From the NCBI GenBank assembly GCA_034509735.1, contig JACGWO010000012.1, positions 27,123,188 through 27,187,187 on the forward strand: 64,000 nucleotides of DNA. The letters run 5' to 3'. Both the position numbers and the translations under genes were made by a program. The notes below the pieces were generated by a model, which did not search any database, was not told the DNA's origin, and saw nothing but the letters and a program-made list of their open reading frames with translations. The DNA is from Sesamum alatum. Its lineage: Eukaryota; Streptophyta; Magnoliopsida; Lamiales; Pedaliaceae. Positions 1 through 12,287 of the stretch are shown one piece after another. How positions within the stretch are numbered: position 1 is the first letter of the stretch; each line of letters begins with the position of its first letter.

Positions 1-841
1 ATAATCTGATTATGAGAGAACTAGTTTTAAAAAAGTGATTATGATATTTAAATTTGCAGTTTTATAATTGATTATATAAATGCATATTATAAATAAATTT
101 CAAAGTTAACTTCATTTTTAAGGTTAATAAAGGAATAAAGATGATTAATTGGTAATTAATGAAAAATAATTCAAGAATGATTAAAAATTAGAAGTTGTAG
201 CTTTTTCCGAATGCTATGATGGAATTTAATCTGAAAAAAGATTATCGAACAAGGAGTCCCATAAGGGAGGAATAAGAGTGCTCTTTATCCATTCGTTTTC
301 CATTTCTTTATCGTGAAATTCTAGTCTAAATCGAGTCTAATCTAATTTGAATCAATTACATGATAAGACTATTACACGACAAATATAACTATATTTATTA
401 TATTACTAATTTGATTTGATCAGACCCAATTTTAAATAAAATCCTACTTTTGTTGACTTTAATCAAGAACTTGAAGCAATTGAGGTTGCATAAAGTTTGT
501 GGTTACATTAAAAAAAAAAAAAAAAAAGAGTTGGAGAAAGAGAAGCACAAGTGCATTAGTTTGAATTTTCATAATCAACTCCAAAATTTTCAAAAAATAA
601 AAAAAGCAATAAACAATAGAAAACATAACAACTAAGAAGAGTGAAATCCTAATCAAATCGGGTCGACTGGACCTTAACTAACTATATAATAAGTACAATA
701 TATTTATTGTGTGATTGGTATACAGTTTAGAAAAAGTGATCCATCACATATCAAGTGTATCACACTTGCTCTATGATTGATTTGGTTCTTCCAAATCTGG
801 TTCGGGTAAGAATTTTCCAACAAGGAGGTATAACCTCAAAA
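1..841. other. Intergenic AT-rich DNA downstream of the ARM-repeat gene
   Basis: No coding region is supported here; the short open frames are low-complexity. A run of A lies at about 510-525. The stretch at about 650-825 carries the words CACTTGCTCTATGATTGATT and TTCGGGTAAGAATTTTCC, which resemble the ends of a MITE-like family also seen near 270-440, 3750-3880 and 30510-30680. It probably contains the 3' untranslated region of the minus-strand gene that ends at 842. Confidence 0.4.
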
Positions 842-3548
842 CTAACTAGATTGAACTTGAAGATTTTCAAGTTGTTCCAATAGCTTATCTACTCTTGGTT
901 TCAGCATAGGATCACACTTCTGTGCTACATCAGTGAGCACCACTTGTGCAGATTCACCATACTGTGCTCTGTGACTCTCCACTCTAAGCACTCTTTCCAG
1001 TATATGAAGTGCTTTCTCTTGAGATTTCAAGCTTCCAGACTCAAGAACTTTGATAATAGGACGAACCACCGACGTTTTAACTATGTAATTGCATCCCCTC
1101 TCCCAAATTTCGTCGTACAAAAGAGTCGAAACGCAACTGAGAACTGCTTCATCTGCACCTCTTTCGTTACCGTCTAGAACTTGAGCTAATGGGGCGATAG
1201 CTCCGGCCTTGACCAAGCAAAACGTGCTTTTAACGGAGCAGTAGCCATCGTGAACTTCACAGAGAGCGTCTGCCGGAGGGGGTAAGCAAAGCCACTTCAT
1301 TTTCCTGGACTTACTCAAATGAAATGAGTTTTGTGACAATTGAGCTAAACACAATGCAGCATTGCTCTTAGCAGTATCTGAGCTGATTGAGAGCAGTTTG
1401 AGGAGAACAGGAATTGCTCCGTTCGCAACAGAATAACGTTGTAGTCTTTTATCAGTAGGAACTGTGAAACGAATGAGTATACGTGCGATGCTCTCAGCCA
1501 ACTGCATTGTTGTAGGTGTGGAATTTGCATGGATTGAACTCATAACGGAAGCCATCACGTGCATTAAGTTCGATTCCTTTAGTATATCGGTGATTTTCCC
1601 ATCACTTACAGGCAAATTGCTAAGGATCCCAAGAGCAGCAGCCTTTTCAGAATCTGATGTTGCTGACAAGACTATTCTTGCAATGATGTTTATGTTGGTA
1701 TAACCTAATTGATCTGTCAGCTCTTCTTTTGCGTCTTTGGACAGCGTGTGTACTAATTTGAGGGCACCGGTCCTGATTTTACCATTCTTGTCTGTGAAAA
1801 AGGTTACGAGCAGCTGAATTGCTCCGGTTTCCTTCATTCTCTTCCTAACTTTAGATGCATATGAATGTGCAGCAATGTGATTTATTGCTTCCAAGAGATG
1901 ATTTTGAATAACCGGACTAGATAGAGTTAACAGCGAGAGCATCTGATGACCAACTTCTTGTTTGACGAGTATACTCCCAAATTGTGCTACGTTTGCAAGA
2001 ATTGCTGATGCTGGTTCTTGCAACGCTGTCAGCACAGACGTTACGGTGAAAAGGAGCTGGAAAAGTGATGAAACGATGCCTGAATCGATCAAGAGCTGGA
2101 TATTCTGCTTCAAGTTGGATAAACTTTGCAGCGCGTTTAAGGCTGAGAGCTTGGCCTCAAGATTACCCATGTTGAACATTTCAACGAGGGGTTCAATTGC
2201 TCCGGCTTCTCCAATGGTAGCTTTATTTTGGTCAGTGAGTTCCATTCTTGACAGCACCGTTGCCATTAGAACCTTACTCATGTCTGAACCTGGTAAGACG
2301 ACACAAGTTGAAATAAGAACTCCCTTTCAAATTCTTGATCCTTGTTTTTTCTTAACGCTTTTTTGGGCCGAAAGCCGTAAAATGATGCATACGAAACAGC
2401 CCTGTTGAAGGCTCTACTACCAAAAGCCACTCAATAATCATAAGGAGGAGGAATGCAAGAGGGAAAAGAGAAATAATAGTTACCTTCCTTTAGGTACTTA
2501 ATCAGAGGCTTAAAGTAACCGGCCTCAGCCATATGAAGACCATGTTGAGTGTTGCTTGACATAGCATTTAGAAGTTCTTTTGCATAACACGAAGCCTCTT
2601 CGTCGTCTCCATTAGAAACGGCAACAAACATAACGATACAACCTCGGATTCTGCCCATTTTTCTTCTAAATCCTGCATCATCACAGAGACTCAACAAAAG
2701 CCTCAGAGCAGCCCTCTGCTCCTCCACGTCCCGTCCCAGAGACCTCACTAGTTCTGATACAAACTCCAAATCTTTCACCTTTTCCTGCACGCTTTCAAGA
2801 AATGCAACTCATATAACGACTAAAAGTCGAAAAATACAAAAGATGAACTCATTTGTAGTATCCAGACATTCCAAAGTACCTTGCTTTCGACATTCTTGGT
2901 AACAAGATATCTTAGTATTTGAATGATGGTCACTCTTTCGTTTCGTCTACACGAACTCAATCGTTTACATAAAACCTTGACGATATCCTCATAATTAACC
3001 GTATCATCCGAGATCAAACCATCCATGATCAATGAATTCAACCCCATTAACCCATTGTTAAACTCTTCTTCATTGCCATACTTGATCTGCACCATTGCAT
3101 CCTCAATGCTTAATAAAAACTCTGATTCTCGGTCCGGGCTCACGTCGAACCTCGCGTTCATCATTTCCTTGCACAAGGCCTGCATCTTTTGCTTGTTGGC
3201 CATCGGCAGCTCATCACGGCCCGCGAAGAGCACGACGCCTAACGACCTTCCGAGATTCTGAATCAAATACTCTACGTGTTTGGCCGTGGAAGAGTGGATC
3301 TTGTCGCTGTCCATCACTTTCTTCGCGTGCTTATAACCAGCTTCGAGTGAGTTCATGGCTCTGTTAATGGCGGGCAGGTCAGTTATGTCGAGGCTATACT
3401 TCATTTCATCAATAATTGGAGTCAGTTTCTGAATGAAGACTGAGAATTCTATGATGGGCTCTGTTTGCATTGAAGATGGAGATGATGATGCTGTTAAGTT
3501 GAGGGTTGAAGAATCAAATTCAGAGGCGGATGAAGCTGATTCCTCCAT
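842..3548 (-). CDS. ARM-repeat protein of the PUB43/44 type lacking a U-box
   Basis: Three exons join cleanly in phase: 3548-2880, 2784-2484 and 2289-842, with GT-AG introns, giving 805 residues. The N-terminal ~110 residues (FSVFIQKLTPIIDEM, AINRAMNSLEAGYKHAKK) resemble the N-terminal helical region of plant U-box proteins. The rest is a run of armadillo repeats (for example IGEAGAIEPLVEMF, LVKAGAIAPLAQVL, VRPIIKVLESGSLKSQEKAL). The length is close to that of PUB43/PUB44 (about 800 residues), but no U-box core (CPI...DPV) is present, so E3 activity is not expected. ARM repeats bind partner proteins; the target is unknown. The start ATG at 3548 is the first in frame and is followed by a Ser-rich stretch usual in the family. 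The gene shows no frame break. A U-box exon further upstream is possible but none is visible before the transposon at 4697. Confidence 0.85.
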
Positions 3549-3706
3549 GGATTAGTAACACTGAGAACTGATCAAGAAAAGAGTGCTTCGTCTTTGTGTG
3601 TGTAGATTTTGTACCGTAATTGAGGATTTTGGTTCCGCGTTCTTGGAACAGATTCTTTTCTTGTTTAGGATCTGGAGAGAGAGACAGACAGGGATTTGTA
3701 CAGAAA

Positions 3707-3713
3707 ATTTATA
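3707..3713 (-). promoter_or_regulatory. Possible TATA box of the ARM-repeat gene
   Basis: TATAAAT on the minus strand, about 160 bases before the ATG at 3548. The intervening DNA (GAGA-rich, no ATG) fits a 5' leader. Positional evidence only, in AT-rich DNA. Confidence 0.35.
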
Positions 3714-4687
3714 GTTAAATCAGATTTTGTTGAATTAAATTTAATCATAAAATAAGTGTGATGCACTTGTCGTGTAATTGGTCAATTTTCCTGATCATCA
3801 ATTACATGACAAGAATATTACACTTGCTATATAATGAGTTCAAACCCGACCAAAATTAGAATTTCGATTTGTATGGTTGTCAAAGGGAGGGGGAGCTTTC
3901 AATTGATTTTCAATCCAAATTTATATTTTTGAAATAATTAAATTAAGCTAATATGAATCAAAATTTATAAGCAGTTCCTCACCACAGCTTATTAATAATT
4001 GTAAATGTTAAAGATTTTTTCAAACTTTTCAACTTCAGGGTTTTTTTTTTGTTTTTTTTTTTTAACTTTTCAGTTTTGTTTTTAGACTATTTCAATTTTT
4101 ATTACTATTTAATTTACAATTTATTTCATTATAAAAAGAAGTAAAAAAATATTACAAACACCCCTTAATATATATGCGCGAAAATGGTAAAAATTAGTGA
4201 AATAAGTAAAAAATAAAATAGAAATAAAATAAAAGTGTAAGCACACGGAGAAGACAGGAGTATTAAATTTAATCTTTTCCTTACTAGATCCTATTGACTG
4301 TGCCCCACAAACTCTTATTTCAACTCACACTAAAAGTCTAAAGATGTTCACAGTTCACACCTCTTGTTTGGACTGTATTTTCTATTTTAAGTTGTGTTGT
4401 ATATTTTATTTTAATTAATGTATATAAAAATTATTTTATTAATTTTATTTAAAAAAATTATGTGTATAGTATATATTAAATAAAATAAATAATATAATAA
4501 TATTTAAAATTGAAGTCATGTCCGTCTTTCTGATTGTGACTTATCACCTGTGAGACAAACTCAATTTTAAGAGGATATATTTTATATTTTATTTTTTTGG
4601 TAGGAAAAATAGATAAGAATAAATTTTATATAAATTGTCCGGTGATATGTCGTCATTGTGTACATATAATAATATAATTTTTCGCAT
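3714..4687. other. Upstream region of the ARM-repeat gene
   Basis: Non-coding and AT-rich. At about 3750-3880 there is an imperfect inverted repeat around GTGTAATTGGTCAA and CAATTACATGACAAG, probably a member of the short MITE family noted near 650-825 and 30510-30680. T-rich runs occur at 4038-4062. Nothing else is recognisable. Confidence 0.3.
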
Positions 4688-4696
4688 TTTAATATA
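4688..4696. repeat. 9-bp target-site duplication, left copy
   Basis: TTTAATATA, identical to 6313-6321 on the other side of the MULE. Confidence 0.85.
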
Positions 4697-6312
4697 GGTG
4701 AAATTGTAAAATTAGTCATGTATGTATTGGGTGTGGCAAAATTGGTCCGTAATTATGGGACTGGCAAGTTTAGTCCTTTATGTTTTAAATTTGTAGCAAT
4801 TTTGATTCTTTCGGTCAAAAGTGATCGGAAATTAACAAATCAAATTGGGGTTTAGGGTTTCAATGTCCGAATGGACATCATTTACACAGTTAGCATCCTA
4901 CATGGAGCTGGCATGGTTTACTGCCCACCACCACCTCACTGCCTACCACCACTTAATCGTCACCGTCGGTGGCCGGAATTTTTTTTCCGGTGAGTCTCCG
5001 GCCACGGCACCATTATTGAACTCGCCATCCGACGCTGATTCCAACCATGCAACTAGGGTTTCAATGTCCGAATGGACATCATTTACACAGTTAGCATCCT
5101 ACATGGAGCTGGCATGGTTTACTGCCCACCACCACCTCACTGCCTACCACCACTTAATCGTCACCGTCGGTGGCCGGAATTTTTTTTCCGGTGAGTCTCC
5201 GGCCACGGCACCATTATTGAACTCGCCATCCGACGCTGATTCCAACCATGCAACTAGGGTTTCAATGTCCGAATGGACATCATTTACACAGTTAGCATCC
5301 TACATGGAGCTGGCATGGTTTACTGCCCACCACCACCTCACTGCCTACCACCACTTAATCGTCACCGTCGGTGGCCGGAATTTTTTTTTCCGGTGAGTCT
5401 CCGGCCACGGCACCATTATTGAACTCGCCATCCGACGCTGATTCCAACCATGCAACTAGGGTTTCAATGTCCGAATGGACATCATTTACACAGTTAGCAT
5501 CCTACATGGAGCTGGCATGGTTTACTGCCCACCACCACCTCACTGCCTACCACCACTTAATCGTCACCGTCGGTGGCCGGAATTTTTTTCCGGTGAGTCT
5601 CCGGCCACGGCACCATTATTGAACTCGCCATCCGACGCTGATTCCAACCATGTAACGCGTATTTCAATCGGTGTTCAAATGCACCCCAACCGGCTCGATT
5701 ACAATTCTAGATCTATTTTATCCCTCTTCTCGACTCATTGCCGTCCGACCTACCCATCATTCGAGACCACCACAAATCGACTCCCCATCCTCCAGCGAGT
5801 CGATTGCACCCAAGCCCATCCAATTTCGTCCATTATCCGGCCAGTTCTCTCCGTTTTTATTTTCGTCACTTTTTTTGCTGCCCCGCCACTATTTTTTTCC
5901 TGTATCTCCGCTGCCAACGATCATCACGTGGGCAAACCACCACCCCTGTCTTCATCTCCCCACGGCGCACACATCCCTCCGATCAGTTTTCGTCAATGGC
6001 ATCGTCGTCAAGGCCTCCTCACTGATTGACTTCCCCCATTTTTTCTTTGTGTGGATGAGGTGGGAAGATGTTACTTTTTCTCCTCCCATTTGGCCTTCCT
6101 AGCATCCACGTAGGATGCCATGTGTTTTAGTCGAGTCTATTTGCATACAAAATCTTAATCCCCAATTTATCCGATTGATTTTCGGTCATTTTTTGTCAAA
6201 AGGACTGAAATTGCTACTAAATTAAAATTTATAGGACTAAAATTGTCAGTTCGGTACTTACATGACTAATTTTGTCAACCCTTTATATCAAGACCAATTT
6301 TATAATTTTGCC
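4697..6312. mobile_element. Non-autonomous Mutator-like element (MULE), about 1.6 kb
   Basis: The ends are long imperfect inverted repeats of about 150 bp: the left end starts GGTGAAATTGTAAAATTAGT and the reverse complement of the right end starts GGCAAAATTATAAAATTGGT, and the similarity continues through AGTCCT...TAGCAATTT to about 4840 and 6165. The element is flanked by an exact 9-bp duplication TTTAATATA (4688-4696 and 6313-6321), the hallmark of Mutator-like transposition. No transposase is encoded. The interior is clearly more GC-rich than the flanks and holds a 201-bp tandem repeat, so it may contain captured host DNA (Pack-MULE type), but I cannot name a donor gene. Confidence 0.85.
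4855..5655. repeat. 201-bp tandem repeat, about four copies
   Basis: The word CAATGTCCGAATGGACATCA recurs at 4861, 5062, 5263 and 5465, so the spacing is 201, 201 and 202 bases. Copies are almost identical; the main variation is in a T run just before CCGGTGAGTCTCCGG (the third copy has one extra T, the fourth has one fewer than copies 1 and 2). The fourth copy diverges after TTCCAACCATG at about 5652. Because 201 is a multiple of three, the plus strand keeps one open frame through three units (about 67 residues each, containing MSEWTSFTQLASYMELAWFT), broken by the extra T in unit three. The repeats lie wholly inside the MULE and look like recent unequal duplication rather than a gene. Confidence 0.9.
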
Positions 6313-6321
6313 TTTAATATA
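6313..6321. repeat. 9-bp target-site duplication, right copy
   Basis: TTTAATATA, identical to 4688-4696. Confidence 0.85.
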
Positions 6322-6850
6322 TATTATAAATAAATAAAAATATAAATAAACCAACAAATCACACTTCCAAAAACAAAAAATAATAAAAACCAACAAACTT
6401 AAGGTAAAATTATCTAATCAGAGTATTATTATCATATTTAAAATTAGTGCAACAATACCGTTAACCGTCCTTAACGAGTGTAGTAGTGCCCTTTCTTATA
6501 TATACAAGTATGAATGACAAGAAGAACAAATAGTAGAAAGACACAAAAACAAACTAAAAATGAAATGATTAACTAGATTAATTAAATATCAGAAAAAAAT
6601 GAAATGAAACGAGTGGCTACAAAAATTCAAATTTTAAAACATAATCTCTTGCAATTATTTAAAATTCTAATAAATAAATAAATAAATTATTCCAGGATGA
6701 TAAAATTTGGGCGCTAGGAGCCAAGAATCCATGCAATATCCATGCAATCACGTCCAGTCGGGTGGCCACCCTCTAACTCCGCCACGTTTACTTCACTTTT
6801 CATACATCACAGTTGAAACCAATCACCATCTGCATCGATCTGCAGCGAAT
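6322..6850. other. Upstream region of the CSC1-like gene
   Basis: AT-rich non-coding DNA between the MULE and the channel gene. No further gene or clear repeat is visible. The last ~150 bases become C/T-rich and probably hold the core promoter. Confidence 0.4.
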
Positions 6851-6858
6851 TATATAAC
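6851..6858 (+). promoter_or_regulatory. Possible TATA box of the CSC1-like gene
   Basis: TATATAAC about 58 bases before the ATG at 6909, followed by a short AG-rich leader without an ATG. The spacing would leave a very short leader, so this is tentative. Confidence 0.4.
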
Positions 6859-6908
6859 AAGAGAGAATTAATCCAGAGAAATTAATTAGAGAAGCTCTCA
6901 AGACAGAG

Positions 6909-9900
6909 ATGAATGCAGAGAGCTTGGCGGTTTCAGCTTCCATCAACATAGGTTTAGCTCTGTTGATCCTCACTCTCTTTTCTATACTCAGAAAGCAGCC
7001 TTCTAATGCTCCTATATACTACGCCCGCCTCCTCTCTCAGCACCACCACCTTTCCTTCGACCGCTTTTTTGGTTTCCGGCGGATTCTGCCGTCGGTGGGG
7101 TGGATCCGCCGTGCCCTTCATGTTACTGAGGAGGAGATTCTTGATACCTGTGGTCTTGATGTCTTGATCTTCATCAGGCTGTTTAAATTCGGGTGAGACA
7201 CATTAATTATACTCTTTTCTTTCCAATTTAAACCTAGGGCACTCATTTATATATTGTAAGAGTTTATTGGGAAAATTGGTCTTTTGATTTTCTCTGCAAT
7301 CTTAATTGTTTCTCAGTACTCGCTGTAGATCGATTCCTTTTAATTCTTGGCTTATGGGTTTTTTCCTTTTTTGTTGATTTCTTTGAAAATTGTAGAAGTG
7401 AGATTGATAGCAGTTGGGCTTCGATCATAATGTGTCAATACTGTGTTATCTGAATCATTTGGTATTTTTCTTACATTGCATGTCTTAAGCTGTGTTTCCA
7501 ATCTCATCTTAATAAGTTGGAACTGGGTTTGGGAATACTCAAGCCATTTTTATGTTATTTGATGATGTCTTTAGCAGATAACTTCAGGTTACTGTCTTAA
7601 CACTAAAAAAATGGTAATAAGATGCATAACCTTGTGGTCCTCCATTCATTTTGTGTAACAAATCTTGGAATTGTGTAAATATACAAGCATTGTACTCTTC
7701 TTTAACCATTAACCTATAAATTATTAGGAGATTTATTGTTCTTTATTCTTTGTGTTCATTCTATGTGCACGTCGAAATATGTTGCAAGAAGCAGGACCTG
7801 CAGCTGCATATACTTAAATAGTTCATGTTACAAAATTTGATAGTGTGTTGTTGTTGTTGTTAGACGGGCATAAATTTCCAGTTAGTTTCTTTCCGTTTGA
7901 CTTACCAAATCCTTTTTGAGGTGTGTATGTATGTTTACATGCTTTAGGAGTTTTTACTTTCGGTTTCTGTGAGTGTGAGCTTTTTAACTCATTCGGCACT
8001 ATTAACATCCGAAGCTTCTCTCGCATGGTAAAGCATTCCCTATGTGGAGGGGTGAACGGAAACTTATGATCTAGGATAAATTCTAGAAAATATTAAAAGA
8101 TAAATTCAGTGCAGTCTGCGATTTTTATTCCATATGAAGTATCATTGCAGGATCAATTTCTTTTTGGTTTGCTCTGTAGTTGGATTATTGGTCCTGGTTC
8201 CTCTTAACTATATAGCTGGTGATGGACAGCCATCGAGACGGTCTCATTCCATGGATGCTTTCACCATATCGAACATGAGCAAGGGCTCTAACTGGTAATG
8301 TCGTTGGAGATGTCGAGTTTATGTTTTTACATTCCTAAAGTTTATTTGCAATGTTCGATAGAGTTGCTGGTGTTTGTGTTTGTAATGAATATGTCATCTT
8401 GGTTTATATTACAGTCACCGGAATCACAATTTTTGTTTTATTATTTCAATTTGGTTTTCGGTAAAAGTGAAACCATAATTACTTTTCAAGCTTGTTCAAT
8501 TTAGCATGTTGGTCAAAATGTGCAGTCGTACACGTCTATTGATGGATGCTTATCTGGGTGACTGATGTTCGACAGGCTTTGGGTGCATTGTGCATGCTTG
8601 TACTTTGTGTCGGGTTATGGATTATACCTTCTGTACAAGGTAACCATTTTTCTTTTATACTTCAATTTCTCTTGTAAAGGCTACTTGGTGAAATCTGTAG
8701 CCCATGATTGTTCCGTCTGTGTGTTGCTTGCTTTGCCACATTCAGAATTACAAAGCCACTTGTACAAATTTCCAGAAAATCCGAGGATAAGATAACAATG
8801 TATATAATGTTAGATGTTAAGAAAGGATGTATTAATATGATCATTTCTGCACTTCTTCTGAGCACTTTTTAGCATTTGCTAGTTTTGTCCCGGTCTCGTG
8901 CTATTTGATGGTGTTTGTGTAAGATACTACTGTCACCAAGGATCCGTCTTGAATTTAGTTCAGACAATGGTTGGTAACAATTTGAGCTCTTTTAACTCAA
9001 TTAGTAAAACATGCTTTCTCAGTTATGTTTTCTGGAATTTGACTGCCGGATAAGCTGTTACGAAATGTGACTTTGTTTCCTATGCCATTTCCAGGAGTAT
9101 GATGATATTTTGCTCATGAGGATTCATCAGCTACATAATTTGAGGCATCAGCCTAATCAGTTCACCGTTTTGGTCCGAGAAATTCCCTTGTGTGATGAAC
9201 ACAAGGCTCGTGATTGCTCCATAGATCACTTTTTCTCGAAATATCATCCGCATTCATATCAGACTTATCAAATCCTATATGATGGAAAGTCTCTCGAGAA
9301 ACTATTGGTGAGTTTACACTGTTTTTTGCTGTTCTTTACCAATATCAGTAATTTGGTTTTTGAGTGTATTTCTTGAACCGTATGCAGAGCCAGGCAAAGT
9401 CTATGAGGAGAAAGATGGAGAACTTAAGGCATCATTCACTGACTGAAAAACACAACCGAAACTTCGCTCTTTCAGAGGCACTGAAAAAAGATGCGGAAAT
9501 AGAGCAACTGAAGGAAATGCTTCAAGAACTTGCAGAGAGGATAAAGCACACACAGAGCAAAGAAGTGCTTCAGGCAAAGGTAAAAGTTATCTTTACACTG
9601 CTACTGGACCTTGGAGGTGAAAGTTGGTAAATGATTAGATTAAACTATTAACATTTGTAGGAGTTGCCTGTTGCCTTTGTCACATTCAAATCACGGTGGG
9701 GTGCTGCTTTGGCAGCCCAGTCTCAGCAGATTCCAAATCCTCTTCTATGGATAACTGAAATGGCTCCAGAACCAAGAGACGTACTGTGGGGAAATTTGGC
9801 AATTCCATATAGATACTTGCCTCTTTACAAATTTGGGGTTTATGTATCAGCAGCACTACTTACAATCTTCTTTGCTGTACCTGTCACGGCCGTTCAGGGA

Positions 9901-11753
9901 ATGGCGAAATTTGAACGACTGAAGAAATGGTTTCCTCCCGCCATAGCCGTGCAGTTGATGTAAGATTAAATGATCTTGGTGAAATGCATTACAAGATTAA
10001 AGTGTTTATGCCGAATAAGTAAAATGGGAAATAAAACTCTGCCAAGTATCTAACCCTTGAAATTGTTTTACCTTGTTAGACCTGGATTAAGGTCTATTGT
10101 GACAGGATATCTTCCGAGTGTCATTCTCAGTGGTTTTATATACGTCGTTCCATTTGCTATGATAGGAATGGCAAGATTAGCTGGTTACATCTCAACGAGT
10201 AGGAAGGATATAAAAGCATGCAATATGGTTTTCTATTTCCTCGTCGGAAATGTTTTCTTCTTAAGCCTTTTGTCAGGATCATTACTTGATCAGATTGGGG
10301 AATCTTTCAGCCATCCCAAGGATATTCCTGGTCGTCTTGCCAGTGCTGCTTCTGCTCAAGTAAGTCGGTCGGCACTTGTAGTTGCAATTTGACTTATTAG
10401 TATGTTCCACACTTGTAGAGGCGTATGCATTTATAATATGCCCGGCTGTGCATAGGTCTTGTGAATCAGGGATATCCATAACACCATGTTTTTCGTCTCT
10501 TTTCTCATTTTATTTTCAGGCAGATTTTTTCATGACATACATCTTGACCAATGGGCTGTCAGGATTTTCTCTGGAGGTTCTTCAGCCTGGATTGCTTATC
10601 TGGGATGCGATGAAGTCAAATATATGGGACCGAGGCAAGAAGAAACGGCCTTATCTTTATTCACTACCTTATTACCGAGTAATTCCTTCTGTTGCTCTTT
10701 GCATATTGATTGGCATGGTGTATGCGGTTGTCTCACCGTTGCTTCTCCCATTTCTTGTCGGCTATTTCTGTCTCGGCTACATTGTTTTTATAAACCAGGT
10801 TAGCTCTCTTCCCTGAAATATAAAGTAGCTTGTAGTCTTCCGCGATATATTTTTGGGCATCATATTCCTATCCGACACTTTCACTTGTAATCACCGTATC
10901 CGAGTCTGTTCTTTGAAGTCACGGACGCGAAGGGATTTTTCTGGCATGCAAAGTAATTAACCTTTTTACAATGAAAGTTATCGCGACCAGTTATCGTAAT
11001 TTTTGTGCATCAGATATATTACTTAAGGAAACTACCAGTATTTCGTTCGGTTACTTATTGCCTTTAAAAAATTTAACAATGTTTTCCTTTGAGTTCCAAG
11101 TTTTCCATTTATTCCAACAGCATAGGATATAGAATACTGATTCATGCTGATGATAGAGATTCTTGTTTGCACATTGCAGACTTCAAGATGTTTACATAAC
11201 TACGTACGAAACATGTGGTCAGTATTGGCCTTACATTCATCATTACGTTCTCATTGCAATCGTCATCATGCAAATAACGATGATTGGCCTTTTCGGATTG
11301 AAGTCGAAGCCTGCTGCTTCTTTCGCCACCATACCTCTCTTGGTTCTCACTATACTCTTCAATGAATACTGCAAGGCCCGTTTCTTTCCTACGTTCGACC
11401 ACTGCTCAGTTAAGGTAAAATTTTCTTGGTTTAAACGTAACCTTTGCATAGCTGTTTGCGTCGGCTTGATACAGCACGTATCAGACATTTAAGCTCCAAT
11501 CTGATTTTTGTTAATTTTGTCTATGTGCATTAATTCGACTTTTAGTTACCTGAACCGAGTGTTTTGGCAGGACGCGAGGGATAGGGATGAATATGACGAG
11601 AAGACGGATTTGATGGAAGCTAATCTAGAAAACGCCATCGATGCGTATTGTCCTCCCTGTTTGCGCCCTCTTGATCTTGAAGACATGGAATCAAGTTCGT
11701 CCCAGCCGTTGATACCCCCACGTAAACCGTTCTGTCCCTCTTTACAGTCGTGA
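6909..11753 (+). CDS. CSC1-like (OSCA family) channel, RXW8/HYP1 type
   Basis: OSCA/CSC1 proteins are plasma- or endomembrane Ca2+-permeable channels gated by osmotic or mechanical stress. Exons: 6909-7192, 8151-8294, 8576-8639, 9095-9307, 9388-9579, 9661-9959, 10080-10359, 10520-10798, about 11157 (or 11181)-11414, 11571-11753; about 731 residues if the first ninth-exon acceptor is used. The N-terminus (SINIGLALLILTLFSILRKQ, then GLDVLIFIRLFKFG) is the first helix block of the family. Exons 4-6 encode the cytosolic domain (FTVLVREIPL; EPRDVLWGNL), and exons 6-9 the DUF221 channel helices (GYLPSVILSGFIYVVPF, LPFLVGYFCLGYIVFINQ, GLFGLKSKPAASFATIPL). All junctions are in phase except exon 8/9: the best acceptor (TTGCAG before 11181) is out of phase by 2 nt, while a weaker acceptor at 11157 keeps the frame and adds eight residues. 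The family assignment is firm; subclass RXW8 versus HYP1 is by similarity recalled. Confidence 0.88.
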
Positions 11754-12287
11754 TTGTGCATTGCATGATTCCAGTTTTATTGAATATTTGAAATTTTGAC
11801 ACTGTTAGCTGCTGCTGCTTGTAGAGGCCTCAAACGTTTTTGTAGACTAGTAGAGACAATTTTCAAGACATTTGATCTTACCAGCTACGGCAAGCTTCAT
11901 TTTTTTTTTTTATCATTTTCATTAGTCTCAATGATCCATGTTGTGGGTTTTATCTGTAAGGAATATTGCACCTTCCGTTTTCAGATACGCTACATATATA
12001 ATGATTTTGAGATAATTAATTTTAGAAAAAATAATTATTTGCATTAAAATTCATAATTATACCAATGCTGATTGTGATTAAATTTGGAAACTGTTTTTTA
12101 ACTAAGAAAGTCGAAATGAAACACAGTTTCATAAGGTCTATTTAGTTAAGGAATTGCTGCTTTATTTACAAGAAAAGAAAACCATGATTGTCTTCAACTT
12201 CAAGTCCCAACACAATCCATACCTGCATTCTAATTTAAATGTTGCTTCCAAAGCCATCACTCAATAAAACTGCAAACTGAAGGAGAA
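11754..12287. other. Convergent intergenic region, CSC1-like and annexin D5-like 3' ends
   Basis: About 530 bases between two stop codons facing each other. It must hold both 3' untranslated regions and polyadenylation sites. T runs and AT-rich words are present, but no single poly(A) signal stands out. Confidence 0.5.

Noticed and set aside
944..2408. Plus-strand open frames over the ARM-repeat gene
   Set aside because: Antisense shadows; the minus-strand frame has clear ARM repeats and consistent splice sites.
4845..5396. 183-residue open frame with three 67-residue repeats
   Set aside because: It is created by the 201-bp tandem repeat inside a transposon, has no family resemblance, and is broken by one extra T; I treat it as repeat, not a gene.
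5475..6102. Three overlapping open frames in the MULE core
   Set aside because: They are GC-rich overlapping frames without motifs, start codon context or splice structure.
11142..11488. Minus-strand open frames opposite exon 9 of the CSC1-like gene
   Set aside because: Shadow frames of a conserved plus-strand exon.
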